Positions 26,491 to 34,786 of a stretch of DNA of 64,000 nt are shown here, in pieces (within the stretch, counting starts at the first letter, position 1; every line of letters starts with the position of its first letter). Location: NCBI GenBank assembly GCA_026393275.1, contig JAPLAM010000040.1, forward strand, positions 29,301-93,300, read 5' to 3'. The position numbers were made by a program, and so were the translations under genes. The notes beneath the pieces were generated by a model, which saw only the letters and a program-made list of their open reading frames with translations, was not told the origin of the DNA and did not search any database. This stretch comes from Arthrobacter sp. (GTDB taxonomy: Bacteria > Actinomycetota > Actinomycetes > Actinomycetales > Micrococcaceae).

Positions 26491-27467
26491 CAGCCACCGT
26501 CTCAGTCCGCACCGCAGCCCGGCCAGTGGCCCTCGTTGGAACCCTTCCCGCGGCCGCCGTCGATGCCGTGCTCCGGGCTGCCCTCTTGGAGGATGCACCC
26601 TACGGGGACATCACCTCGCAGACGCTCATCCCGGTCGAGGCGCGCGCCACGGCCGTGCTGGCAGCCCGGGTGCCGGGCGTGTTCAGCGGCGGGGAGGTCT
26701 TTGCCGCGGCGATGAAGCTGGCGGACTCCGGCGCCGCCGTCGAACTGCTCGTGGCGGACGGCGAGGCCTTTGACGCTGGCACGGCGCTGGCCCGGGTGAC
26801 CGGCAACGCCCGCGGCGTGCTGCTGGCGGAACGGGTGGCGCTGAACCTGGTCCAGCGGATGAGCGCGATCGCCACCCGGACCGCGGAGTTCGTCGCGCTG
26901 GTCGCCGGTACCCACGCGCGGATCACCGATACCCGGAAGACGACGCCGGGGCTGCGGGTGCTGGAGCGCTACGCGGTCCGCTGCGGCGGCGGGGCAAACC
27001 ACCGCTTCAGCCTCTCGGACGCAGTCCTCGCCAAGGACAACCACCTCGCAGTGCTCACCGGGGGAGACCCGACGCAGCTCACCGCGGTGCTGCGCGAGGC
27101 CAAGGCGCGGCTGGGGCACACCACGCACTTCGAGGTGGAGGTGGACAGCATGGACCAGATTGAACCCGTGCTGGCCGCCGGCGTGGACACCATCATGCTG
27201 GACAACTTCTCGCTGACCCAACTCGCCGACGGGGTCGAACTCGTGGCCGGGCGTGCCCGCGTCGAGGCCAGCGGCAACGTCAACCTCGCGACCGTGGCCG
27301 GCATCGCCGCCACCGGCGTGGACGTCATCTCGGTGGGCGCCCTCACCCACAGCGTCACCGCCCTGGACCTGGGACTCGACGTCGAGCTGGATCCGGACGG
27401 CGCGTCCGGGCCTGGTGCGTCCGGGCCCGCGGCGCCCGGCGCCTGGCCGGCTGCGGGGACGCCGTGA
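26487..27467 (+). CDS. nadC: Nicotinate-nucleotide pyrophosphorylase (carboxylating)
   Basis: A 326-aa quinolinate phosphoribosyltransferase making nicotinate mononucleotide. Family motifs are EDAPYGDITSQTLIP, ERVALNLVQRMSAIAT, TRKTTPGLRVLERYAVRCGG and ASGNVNLATVAGIAATGVD. The C-terminus carries an extra Gly/Pro/Ala tail of about 25 residues beyond the usual fold, made of short GASGP repeats. It overlaps nadB (ATGA) and the next gene (GTGA). Confidence 0.96.
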   Translation: MTATVSVRTAARPVALVGTLPAAAVDAVLRAALLEDAPYGDITSQTLIPVEARATAVLAARVPGVFSGGEVFAAAMKLADSGAAVELLVADGEAFDAGTALARVTGNARGVLLAERVALNLVQRMSAIATRTAEFVALVAGTHARITDTRKTTPGLRVLERYAVRCGGGANHRFSLSDAVLAKDNHLAVLTGGDPTQLTAVLREAKARLGHTTHFEVEVDSMDQIEPVLAAGVDTIMLDNFSLTQLADGVELVAGRARVEASGNVNLATVAGIAATGVDVISVGALTHSVTALDLGLDVELDPDGASGPGASGPAAPGAWPAAGTP

Positions 27468-28630
27468 TCTTCCTGGACGCCGCCGCGACCACTCCGGTCC
27501 GCCGGGAGGTGCTGGAGGCCATGTGGCCGTACCTGAGCGGGGAGTTCGGCAACCCGTCAAGCCACCATTCACTGGGCGACGCCGCCGCCGCGGCGCTCGC
27601 GGGAGCCCGGGAGATGACGGCGAAGGCGCTGGGCTGCCGTCCCGGCGAGGTCATCTTCACCTCCGGCGGCACGGAAGCGGACAACCTCGCCGTCAAGGGC
27701 ATCGCCCTGGCCCGGAGTGCCGCCGATCCGCGCCTGGACCGGGTAGCGATCAGCGCCGTCGAACATCCCGCGGTGGAAGAATCGGCGCGGTACCTTGAAC
27801 GCGTCCATGGCTTCGCCGTCGACGTGATCCCGGTGGACCGCTACGGGCAGGTCACCGAGGAGGCGCTCGCGGCCGCGCTCCGTCCGGACACCGCGCTGGC
27901 CAGCGTCATGTACGCGAATAACGAGGTGGGCACGGTCCAGCCCGTGGCCCGGCTGGCGGCGCTGGCCCGCGGCCGGGGTGTCCCGCTGCACAGCGACGCC
28001 GTGCAGGCCGCAGGCTGGCTGTCCCTCGACGTGCGGGACCTGGGCGTGGACGCGCTGAGTATTTCCGGCCACAAGCTGGGTGCCCCCAAGGGCTGCGGGG
28101 CGCTGTTCGTGCGCGGCCGGACCCGGCTGGAGCCGCTGATCCACGGCGGCGGGCAGGAACGCGGCCGCCGCTCGGGCACCGAGAACGTGGCCGGGGCCGT
28201 GGCGTTGGCGACGGCGCTGACCCTCGCGGGGGCGTCGCAGCGGGAAGCTTCCGCCCGGGTCGAGGCCTTGCGTGACGAGTTCATCGCCGCCGTCCTGACC
28301 GGGGTGCCCGGCGCTTTCCTCACTGGCCATCCGGGCGAGCGGCTGCCATCGGTGGCGTCGTTCTGCTTCCCGGGAACCAGCGGCGAGTCGGTGCTGCTGG
28401 AGCTCGAACGGCAGGGCGTCATTTGCTCCAGCGGTTCGGCCTGCGCCGCGGGCTCGGACGAGCCCTCCCCGGTGCTCCTGGCGATGGGGATCGGCGCGCA
28501 GGTGGCCCAGACCGCCGTGCGTTTCAGCTTCGATGCCAGCGTCACCGCCGCCGAGCTGCGCGAAGCGGCGGCAGCGGTGCGCACCGCCGTCGGCAGCGTC
28601 CGCTCCCTCGGCCCAACCGGGTCGCATTAG
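27464..28630 (+). CDS. Cysteine desulfurase of the nad operon (NadS/IscS-like)
   Basis: A 388-aa PLP enzyme. The N-terminus is FLDAAATTPVRREV, the PLP lysine is in ISGHKLGAPKG and the catalytic cysteine is in CSSGSACAAGSDEPSP. Its place at the end of nadABC suggests it supplies sulfur for the NadA iron-sulfur cluster, as proposed for NadS. The last codons (GPTGSH and the TAG stop) are formed by a half copy of the palindromic repeat family, so the C-terminal tail was probably altered by its insertion. The GTG start overlaps the nadC stop. Confidence 0.93.
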   Translation: MIFLDAAATTPVRREVLEAMWPYLSGEFGNPSSHHSLGDAAAAALAGAREMTAKALGCRPGEVIFTSGGTEADNLAVKGIALARSAADPRLDRVAISAVEHPAVEESARYLERVHGFAVDVIPVDRYGQVTEEALAAALRPDTALASVMYANNEVGTVQPVARLAALARGRGVPLHSDAVQAAGWLSLDVRDLGVDALSISGHKLGAPKGCGALFVRGRTRLEPLIHGGGQERGRRSGTENVAGAVALATALTLAGASQREASARVEALRDEFIAAVLTGVPGAFLTGHPGERLPSVASFCFPGTSGESVLLELERQGVICSSGSACAAGSDEPSPVLLAMGIGAQVAQTAVRFSFDASVTAAELREAAAAVRTAVGSVRSLGPTGSH

Positions 28631-28645
28631 CTGGCGTTTTGAGCG
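28612..28645. repeat. Half copy (D) of the palindromic intergenic element
   Basis: 34 nt beginning cccaaccgggtcgcatta and ending ggcgttttgagcg. It matches the right arm of copy B (read in reverse) at nearly every position. The second arm is absent. It spans the last six codons and stop of the cysteine desulfurase gene. Confidence 0.7.
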
Positions 28646-28656
28646 GCCGCCGGGAG

Positions 28657-29169
28657 TTAGCGGTGCCTGGCGCGGCGGAAGATCCAGTGCCGCAGCATGG
28701 TGAAACGCACGGCCGTGGCCAGGAAACCGGACAGCGTTGTGGTCCAGAGTTCGGCGGCGACGGTCGCGTCCGGGTTGATCCAGTGCAGGATGCCCAGGCT
28801 GCCGCCGGTGATCAGCAGTGCGACGGCAATGACGATCAGGCCGTTGAGGTGGTCTCGCTTCATCCGGTGCCGCTCGGTGATCTTGAATGTCAGCCGCCGG
28901 TTCAGGGCGGTATTCATCAGCGAGGTCAGGATCAGCGCCGCCGCGTTGGCCGGCTGGGGGCCGATCCAGGGCCGCAGGAACGCGAACAGCGCCAGCGAGG
29001 TCACGGTGCAGACAACGCCGACGCCGGTGAACCGCAGGAGCTGCCGCGCCACCGGATACCGGAGCAGGCCGCGTGGGCGCCGGCGCGTCGAAGCAGACGG
29101 GGCGGGCGGCGCCGTCGTCGTCGCACCTGGAAGCAGGCGCGGCTGTGCGTGTTGTAGCGGCGGCTCCAT
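28657..29169 (-). CDS. GtrA-family membrane protein
   Basis: A 170-aa protein with four membrane helices and the GtrA pattern: LLRFTGVGVVCTVTSLALFAF and NTALNRRLTFK after helix 2. GtrA proteins help move lipid-linked sugars or cell-wall glycans. A 40-residue Pro/Arg-rich N-terminus precedes helix 1. It starts 5 nt after the DUF1684 stop, so the two are cotranscribed. No glycosyltransferase is adjacent. Confidence 0.87.
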   Translation of the reverse strand: MEPPLQHAQPRLLPGATTTAPPAPSASTRRRPRGLLRYPVARQLLRFTGVGVVCTVTSLALFAFLRPWIGPQPANAAALILTSLMNTALNRRLTFKITERHRMKRDHLNGLIVIAVALLITGGSLGILHWINPDATVAAELWTTTLSGFLATAVRFTMLRHWIFRRARHR

Positions 29170-29173
29170 CCGT

Positions 29174-29848
29174 CTAGTACAGCTCGCCGACCGGGATGTC
29201 CACGGCGAGCCGGTTCGACGGCCCGGCCAGGGGGCAGGCCCACGCCTCGTTGTACGCGCAGGACGGGTTGTAGGCAAAGTTGAAGTCCAGCACGAATTCG
29301 GCGTCCGGTCCGGAACCGGCCACGCCGTGGAAGGCGCCCTTGATGGTATCCAGCAGGTAGCGCCCGGCACCGTAGCTGCCGCCGGGCTTGCCGGCGGTGG
29401 CATCGCGGAACGGCACGAAGATGCCGCCGCCGTAGCCGTTGAGCTTCCAGACCGCCAACTGGCCCATCTCGGGCAGGTCGAAGGTGCCGAGGCGGACAAA
29501 GCGGACGACGCCGTCGGTGCCGGTTTCGACATTCATCTCGCGCCCGGCGCCCTCCTTGGTGACGGGGACGTGGAAGCGGTAGATCGGGTCATAGTCGGCG
29601 GTCTTGAGGCCGCCGAAGCTCGCCTTGTCGGCGTCCGTCAGCGGTGAGGCCGGGTGGGTGCCGAACATCCGGTCCCGCTCATGCCGCCAGTAGGAGTGGG
29701 CTTCGGCCGGGCTGTCCGCAGCGATCTTCCGCACGGTCGCATACAGCGCAAAGGTCCGGAGCCGCCAGTCCGCGATGTCGACGGCGGACATCCCCGCCAC
29801 GCCGTCCGGGCCGCCAAAGTCCGCTGCATCCAAGTGCTGTTCCACCAT
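29174..29848 (-). CDS. DUF1684 protein
   Basis: A 224-aa soluble protein of the DUF1684 family: WRLRTFALYATVRK, FGTHPASPL-like segment and the highly conserved C-terminal DFNFAYNPSCAYNEAWACPLA-type region (AYNPSCAYN). TAGGCT lies 6 nt upstream of the ATG, so the mRNA is probably leaderless. It is divergent from the M20 peptidase gene. Function unknown. Confidence 0.88.
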   Translation of the reverse strand: MVEQHLDAADFGGPDGVAGMSAVDIADWRLRTFALYATVRKIAADSPAEAHSYWRHERDRMFGTHPASPLTDADKASFGGLKTADYDPIYRFHVPVTKEGAGREMNVETGTDGVVRFVRLGTFDLPEMGQLAVWKLNGYGGGIFVPFRDATAGKPGGSYGAGRYLLDTIKGAFHGVAGSGPDAEFVLDFNFAYNPSCAYNEAWACPLAGPSNRLAVDIPVGELY

Positions 29849-29930
29849 CCCCCCAGCCTAGCCTTGTTTGGCCGGCCGACCTGCGGCGCCCTAACCGCGG
29901 AGCGCCGCTGCCGGTCGTAGACTTTCGCGC

Positions 29931-31310
29931 ATGCACAACACCGCCCCCGCCGCATCAGCCGGCCGCGCAGCCGGACCAGCCGGCCGCGCCGCCGCCTCGC
30001 TGGCCGAACTCGTCCGCTTCCGCACCGTGTCTTCCCGGGTTGCCGCCGAGGTGGAGACAGCGGAATTCGAGGGGTTCCTGGCCGCGCTTTCCCGGCTCTA
30101 CCCGGCGGTCCACTCCGCACTGGAGGTGGAACGCGTCAACGGGCAGGCATTGCTTTTCCGCTGGCCCGGTACTGCGGCCGGTACCGCCGCCGGGGACCGG
30201 CCGGTGGTGCTGATGGCGCACTACGACGTCGTCCCGGCCGGCGACGAGCAGGCGTGGACCCATCCGCCGTTCGCCGGTCAGAGCGACGGAACGCACTTGT
30301 GGGGCCGCGGCACCCTGGACGACAAGGGCCAGCTGGTCGCGATCCTGGAGGCCGCGGAGGCGCTGCTGGGCGCGGGCTTCACCCCGGCGCGGGACGTCTA
30401 CTTCTCGTTCGGCAACAACGAGGAGACCGCCGGCGGCAGCGCCGCGGCCGCCGCAGCGCTCCTCACGGAGAGGGGAGTGCGGCCGTGGCTTGTGCTGGAT
30501 GAGGGCGGCGCCGTGGCAGGCGGCGCGTTCCCCGGCGTGAGCCGGCCGGCCGCCGTAGTGGGCGTGGCCGAAAAGGGGATCCTGGATGTGGAGCTGCTGA
30601 CCCGGGACCCCGGCGGACACGCCTCCACGCCGCCCCGGATGGGGGCGACCGCGCGGCTGGCCCGGGCGATCACGCGGATCGAGGGCAGCCCCTTTCCGCA
30701 GCGACTCCCGGACGTGACGGCGGAGATGCTCCGGCGCTTCGGCCCGTACGCCCCCGCCCCGCTGCGGATTGCGTTTGCGAACCTCGCCCTGCTCAAGGCG
30801 CCGATGACGTGGCTTTTCGGGCGGCTGGGGAACGAAACCAATGCGATGACCCGCACCACCGTGGCCGTCACCACCCTGGAGGGCAGCGCCGGCGCCAACG
30901 TGCTGGCCGCAACGGCCAAGGCGAACGCGAACATCCGGATCGCCGTGGGGGACACCGTGGCCGGCACGGTGGAGCGGCTGCGGAAGATCATCCGCGACCC
31001 GAGGGTGGAGCTGCGGGTGGTGGAGGGTAACGAGCCGACGCCGGTCTCCGCCTTCGCCGGGCCGCAATGGCAACTGCTGGAGGACAGCATCGCCGCGACG
31101 TTCCCGGAGGCGATCATCACGCCGTACATCATGATGGGCGGGACGGATTCACGCCGCTTCACCGGGATCTGCGACTCCGTCTACCGGTTCGCGCCGTTCG
31201 CCATGGACACTGCGGACCGCGGCTCCATCCACGCCGTCGACGAAAAGATCTCGCTGGAGACCCTGGGCCGCGGCGTCCGCTTCTACGAAACGCTGCTCCG
31301 GAAGCTTTGA
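29931..31310 (+). CDS. M20-family metallopeptidase (PM20D1-like)
   Basis: A 459-aa dizinc amidase/carboxypeptidase. Metal motifs are LMAHYDVVPAG and GRGTLDDKGQL, with the catalytic NNEETAGGSAA and a dimerisation domain in the middle. MGGTDSRRF near the C-terminus carries the last ligand region. No signal peptide, so cytoplasmic. It probably hydrolyses N-acyl amino acids or dipeptides. TAGACT is 7 nt before the ATG (leaderless pattern). Confidence 0.9.
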   Translation: MHNTAPAASAGRAAGPAGRAAASLAELVRFRTVSSRVAAEVETAEFEGFLAALSRLYPAVHSALEVERVNGQALLFRWPGTAAGTAAGDRPVVLMAHYDVVPAGDEQAWTHPPFAGQSDGTHLWGRGTLDDKGQLVAILEAAEALLGAGFTPARDVYFSFGNNEETAGGSAAAAAALLTERGVRPWLVLDEGGAVAGGAFPGVSRPAAVVGVAEKGILDVELLTRDPGGHASTPPRMGATARLARAITRIEGSPFPQRLPDVTAEMLRRFGPYAPAPLRIAFANLALLKAPMTWLFGRLGNETNAMTRTTVAVTTLEGSAGANVLAATAKANANIRIAVGDTVAGTVERLRKIIRDPRVELRVVEGNEPTPVSAFAGPQWQLLEDSIAATFPEAIITPYIMMGGTDSRRFTGICDSVYRFAPFAMDTADRGSIHAVDEKISLETLGRGVRFYETLLRKL

Positions 31311-31339
31311 ACTGTCCGGGCCCCGGCTACGCTGGCACC

Positions 31340-32161
31340 ATGACTGGGACGGCTATTTCCCGAGGAATCCGGCTCGCCGCCGCGCTCGCGCTCGCAGCCA
31401 CGGCGCTCGCCGGCTGCAGCAGCGAGGGCAAGGGCACTCCGGCCTGGACGGCGGGCGCCACGGAGGGCACGACGGCGGATCCGTCCGCGGGTGCCGCGTC
31501 GCCGGGCGCGCCGTCCGCAGCGGGTACGGCATCCGCCGGCGCCAGTGCCGGTGCCACGACGGGCACGACGGCGGGGGCGACGGCAGCGGCCTGGAAGACG
31601 TTCGCGGACCCCGGGAAGAATGTCAGTTTCGACCTGCCGCAGGAATGGATTGCCCAGTCGGTCACCCCGGCGCAGGGCACGCTGCCGGGGGCGCTGCGGA
31701 TCGAGGTCAAGGACGCCGAGGGCCGGTACCTGGCCGCCCTGCAGACCGGCCTTGCGCCGCAGCCCGCCGGGCCCTGCGCGGCCGATGCCGCGAAGCCCTA
31801 CGTGGTGGTCAGCAGCGTGCCGGTGGACCTGCCGCACCGCGGCGGGGACGGCACCATCGACCCGCACGTGGTGTTCCGCGTGATCCAGGGCTACAAGTAT
31901 TTCGGCTCCTACGGCGTCACCAACGTGGTCGGCGGCGCGGACGGAAAGTCCTGCGCCCTGCAGAACATCGTGCGCGGCCCCGAAGGTAAGGGTGACTATT
32001 CCTTCGGCGACCTGGCCGAGCTCAAGGCATTCGCCGCGGACCAGAAAGTTGCCCCGGCCAAGTCCTTTGACACGCTGGCGCAGGCAGACAAATATGTCAA
32101 CGACGGCTCCGAATTTGCCAACGTCCAGCGGATGCTAATGTCGCTGAAGATCAAAAACTAG
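31340..32161 (+). CDS. Lipoprotein of unknown function
   Basis: A 273-aa protein. The signal peptide ends in the lipobox LAGC near residue 27, followed by a 60-residue Ala/Thr/Gly/Ser/Pro linker. A globular domain follows, starting KTFADPGKNVSFDLP and resembling PsbP-like or surface lipoprotein folds. It would be membrane-anchored on the outside. TACGCT lies 6 nt before the ATG. The longer open frame from 31067 overlaps the peptidase gene and is rejected. No specific family recognised. Confidence 0.8.
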   Translation: MTGTAISRGIRLAAALALAATALAGCSSEGKGTPAWTAGATEGTTADPSAGAASPGAPSAAGTASAGASAGATTGTTAGATAAAWKTFADPGKNVSFDLPQEWIAQSVTPAQGTLPGALRIEVKDAEGRYLAALQTGLAPQPAGPCAADAAKPYVVVSSVPVDLPHRGGDGTIDPHVVFRVIQGYKYFGSYGVTNVVGGADGKSCALQNIVRGPEGKGDYSFGDLAELKAFAADQKVAPAKSFDTLAQADKYVNDGSEFANVQRMLMSLKIKN

Positions 32162-32176
32162 CCCCTCCGGAGATTC

Positions 32177-32983
32177 ATGGAACGCATCGTGTCCGCACGC
32201 CTGGCCTTCAAGACCGTGGCCGACACCAAGGTCGCGATGGCCGTCGCCGTTGCCCGCAATCCCGGCTACAGCCGCTTGGAGGAGTCGCTCTCAGTCACGG
32301 CGTCCGGCGAGGACGTACCCCTGACCGAACTCTCGGACCACCACGGCGGACGCTTCCACTACATGGAGTTCGCCGAGCCCACCGAGGTCCTGGTCGAGTA
32401 TGACGCCGCGGTCACCGGACTCGCGGCCCCGGAGGACCCCGGGCTGATGGAACTCATCCGTTACGTTCGGCCCAGCCGCTACGCCGAATCAGACCGGCTG
32501 CTCCCGACGGCGTACGCCGAATTCGGCGGCCTGCAGGGCGCCGAACTGCTGCACGCCGTGCGCGACTGGGTCTTCAACGAACTGCGGTACGTCAGCGGGT
32601 CATCGCGCGGGACCGACGGCGCCGTCGAGACGCTGCTGCACCGGCGCGGTGTCTGCCGGGACTTCGCCCACCTGGCGATTGCACTGCTGCGTTCCAAGAA
32701 CGTCCCGGCCCGGCTCGCGGCCGTCTATGCGCCCGGACTGAGCCCGATGGACTTCCACGCCGTGGCCGAGGCCCATGTCAACGGCGCCTGGCACGTGATC
32801 GACCCGACCGGGCTGGCGCCCCGGGAGAGCATGCTCCGGATCACCGCCGGCCGGGATTCCTCGGACACGGCGTTCCTGTCCACCGTGGGCGGCAGCCTTT
32901 CGCTCCGGGAGCTCAAGGTCACCGCCACCGTGACCGGCGACCTGCCGGCCGAGGACCCGGCGGCGCTGGTCGCTATCGCCTAG
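32177..32983 (+). CDS. Transglutaminase-like (cysteine protease fold) protein
   Basis: A 268-aa protein with an N-terminal bacterial-transglutaminase beta domain and a core. The catalytic Cys is in HRRGVCRDFAHLAIALLRS, the His in MDFHAVAEAHVNGAWHVIDPT and the Asp is in the latter. Such proteins act as proteases or amidases in the cytoplasm. A cggag ribosome site precedes the start. The 3' end overlaps the convergent MarR gene by 11 nt. Confidence 0.88.
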   Translation: MERIVSARLAFKTVADTKVAMAVAVARNPGYSRLEESLSVTASGEDVPLTELSDHHGGRFHYMEFAEPTEVLVEYDAAVTGLAAPEDPGLMELIRYVRPSRYAESDRLLPTAYAEFGGLQGAELLHAVRDWVFNELRYVSGSSRGTDGAVETLLHRRGVCRDFAHLAIALLRSKNVPARLAAVYAPGLSPMDFHAVAEAHVNGAWHVIDPTGLAPRESMLRITAGRDSSDTAFLSTVGGSLSLRELKVTATVTGDLPAEDPAALVAIA

Positions 32984-33488
32984 CGTCCTGGACCGAGGTC
33001 CGCAGCTTCTCCGTCAGCCGCAGCAGCTCGCGCTGTTCCGCGGCCGTCAGGGCCGGGACCACCAGGGACGCGATGTCGCGCACATGCTCGCGGCCGATCT
33101 GCTTCTGCAGTTCCCGGCCGGCCTCGGTGAGCTGGACCAGGACGCCGCGGCCGTCGTCGGGGGCGGGCATCCGCTGCACCAGGCCGCGCTTTTCCAGACG
33201 CTCCACCAGCCGGCTCAGGCTCGACTGGCTCAGCAGCACGTGGTCGTTGAGTTCGTTCTGCCGGAGCCAGCCGGACGGACAGCCGGAGAGCGTGAACAGC
33301 ACGTCATACTCGTTGAGCGCCAGGGCCTTGAACGCGGGGCCGGACTGCAGCCTGCGCATCACGGCGACCTGCGCCCGGAACAGCGACTCCCAGGTCTGCG
33401 CCGCCAGCCGCACCGGGGAAGCCGGTGCGGCTGACGATTCGGCCGGCACCAGGGCCTGGGGCCCGGCCGGGCTTGACTTGGCGGACAT
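32973..33488 (-). CDS. MarR-family regulator
   Basis: A 171-aa regulator with a winged helix: GWLRQNELNDHVLLSQSSLSRLVERLEKRGLV and the wing PDDGRGVLVQLTE. It overlaps the flavin oxidoreductase gene by one codon step (ATGA), so regulator and enzyme share an mRNA. The likely target is the promoter region at 34600-34700, where an atgcatttgcat dyad occurs. Confidence 0.88.
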   Translation of the reverse strand: MSAKSSPAGPQALVPAESSAAPASPVRLAAQTWESLFRAQVAVMRRLQSGPAFKALALNEYDVLFTLSGCPSGWLRQNELNDHVLLSQSSLSRLVERLEKRGLVQRMPAPDDGRGVLVQLTEAGRELQKQIGREHVRDIASLVVPALTAAEQRELLRLTEKLRTSVQDARR

Positions 33489-34591
33489 CAGGCGTCCTGC
33501 GGGGCCGCTTCACGGGCCGCCAGCGAGGCTGCCACGCGACCGGCGTGCGTCGGCGGTGCCGGTACGTGGGCCGGAGTCTTCTCCGCGTATTCCTTGCGGA
33601 GCACCGGCAGGACTTCCTCGCCGAACAGGTCCAGCTGCTCCAGCACGGTCTTCAGCGGCAGGCCGGCGTGGTCGATCAGGAAGAGCTGGCGCTGGTAGTC
33701 GCCGAAGTACTCGCGGAACGTGAGGGTCTTCTCGATGACTTCCTGCGGGCTTCCGACCGTCAGCGGGGTCTGCGACGTGAAGTCCTCCAGCGAGGGGCCG
33801 TGGCCGTAGACCGGGGCGCTGTCGAAGTACGGCCGGAACTGCTTGACCGCGTCCTGGGAGTTCTTGCTCATGAAGAACTGGCCGCCGAGGCCCACGATGG
33901 CCTGGTCCGCCTTGCCGTGGCCGTAGTGCTCGTAGCGTTCGCGGTAGAGGCCGATCAGCTGCTGGTAGTGCTCCTTGGGCCAGAAGATGTTGTTGGCGAA
34001 GAAGCCGTCGCCGTAGTACGCGGCCACTTCGGCGATCTGCGGCGTGCGGATGGAGCCGTGCCAGACGAAGGGGGCGACGCCGTCGAGCGGGCGCGGCGTG
34101 GAGGTGAAGTTCTGCAACGGGGTGCGGAACTTGCCGGACCAGTTGACGGTGTCCTCGTCCCAGAGCCGGCGCAGCAGGCTGTAGTTTTCGATCGCGAGCT
34201 CCACCCCGTCCTGGATGTTCTTGCCGAACCAGGGGTAGACGGGGGCGGTGTTGCCGCGGCCCAGGACCAAGTCCACCCGGCCGTCGGCCAGGTGCTGGAG
34301 CATCGCGAAATCCTCGGCGATCTTCACCGGGTCATTGGTGGTGATCAGCGTGGTGGCGGTGGAGAGGATGATCCGCTCCGTCTGCGCCGCGATGTAGCCC
34401 AGGGTGGTGGTGGGCGAGGAGGAGAAGAACGGCCGGTTGTGGTGCTCGCCGATGGCGTAGACATCCATGCCTATTTCTTCGACCTTCTTGGCGATCGCCA
34501 CCGAGGCTTTGATGCGCTCGTTTTCCGTGGGGGTGCGGCCCGTGGTGGGGTCGGTGGTGATGTCGCTGACGCTGAATACGCCGATCTGCAT
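33488..34591 (-). CDS. LLM-class flavin-dependent oxidoreductase
   Basis: A 367-aa luciferase-like monooxygenase. The start MQIGVFSVSD, then EEIGMDVYAIGEHHN, ILSTATTLITTNDPVKIAEDFA and DLVLGRGNTAPVYPWF (flavin pocket region). It would oxidise an organic substrate with FMNH2 from a separate reductase. An aaagga ribosome site precedes the ATG at 34591; the open frame to 34660 is rejected. Operonic with MarR and divergent from an MFS exporter, a frequent MarR-enzyme-exporter arrangement. Confidence 0.9.
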   Translation of the reverse strand: MQIGVFSVSDITTDPTTGRTPTENERIKASVAIAKKVEEIGMDVYAIGEHHNRPFFSSSPTTTLGYIAAQTERIILSTATTLITTNDPVKIAEDFAMLQHLADGRVDLVLGRGNTAPVYPWFGKNIQDGVELAIENYSLLRRLWDEDTVNWSGKFRTPLQNFTSTPRPLDGVAPFVWHGSIRTPQIAEVAAYYGDGFFANNIFWPKEHYQQLIGLYRERYEHYGHGKADQAIVGLGGQFFMSKNSQDAVKQFRPYFDSAPVYGHGPSLEDFTSQTPLTVGSPQEVIEKTLTFREYFGDYQRQLFLIDHAGLPLKTVLEQLDLFGEEVLPVLRKEYAEKTPAHVPAPPTHAGRVAASLAAREAAPQDA

Positions 34592-34648
34592 GGTATTCCT
34601 TTCCGGTCCGGAGTCTTCCGGTTGCTGCTTCCAGTGTAGCCGATTTAT

Positions 34649-34660
34649 ATGCATTTGCAT
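34649..34660. promoter_or_regulatory. MarR operator candidate
   Basis: atgca-tt-tgcat dyad inside an AT-rich island (34640-34680) between the divergent flavin oxidoreductase and MFS genes. MarR proteins often bind such short dyads. It is the only clear palindrome there. Confidence 0.45.
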
Positions 34661-34786
34661 CTATTGTCTTCTATAACGTCCGCCACGCCCGGATATTCCG
34701 CGTCGTGCGGGGGAGACGCCCGGGCCGGGCCTAGGATGCAATCAATCGGCTGGCCGCCCCGTGCCCAGCCCGCCCGGAAGGTCGCC

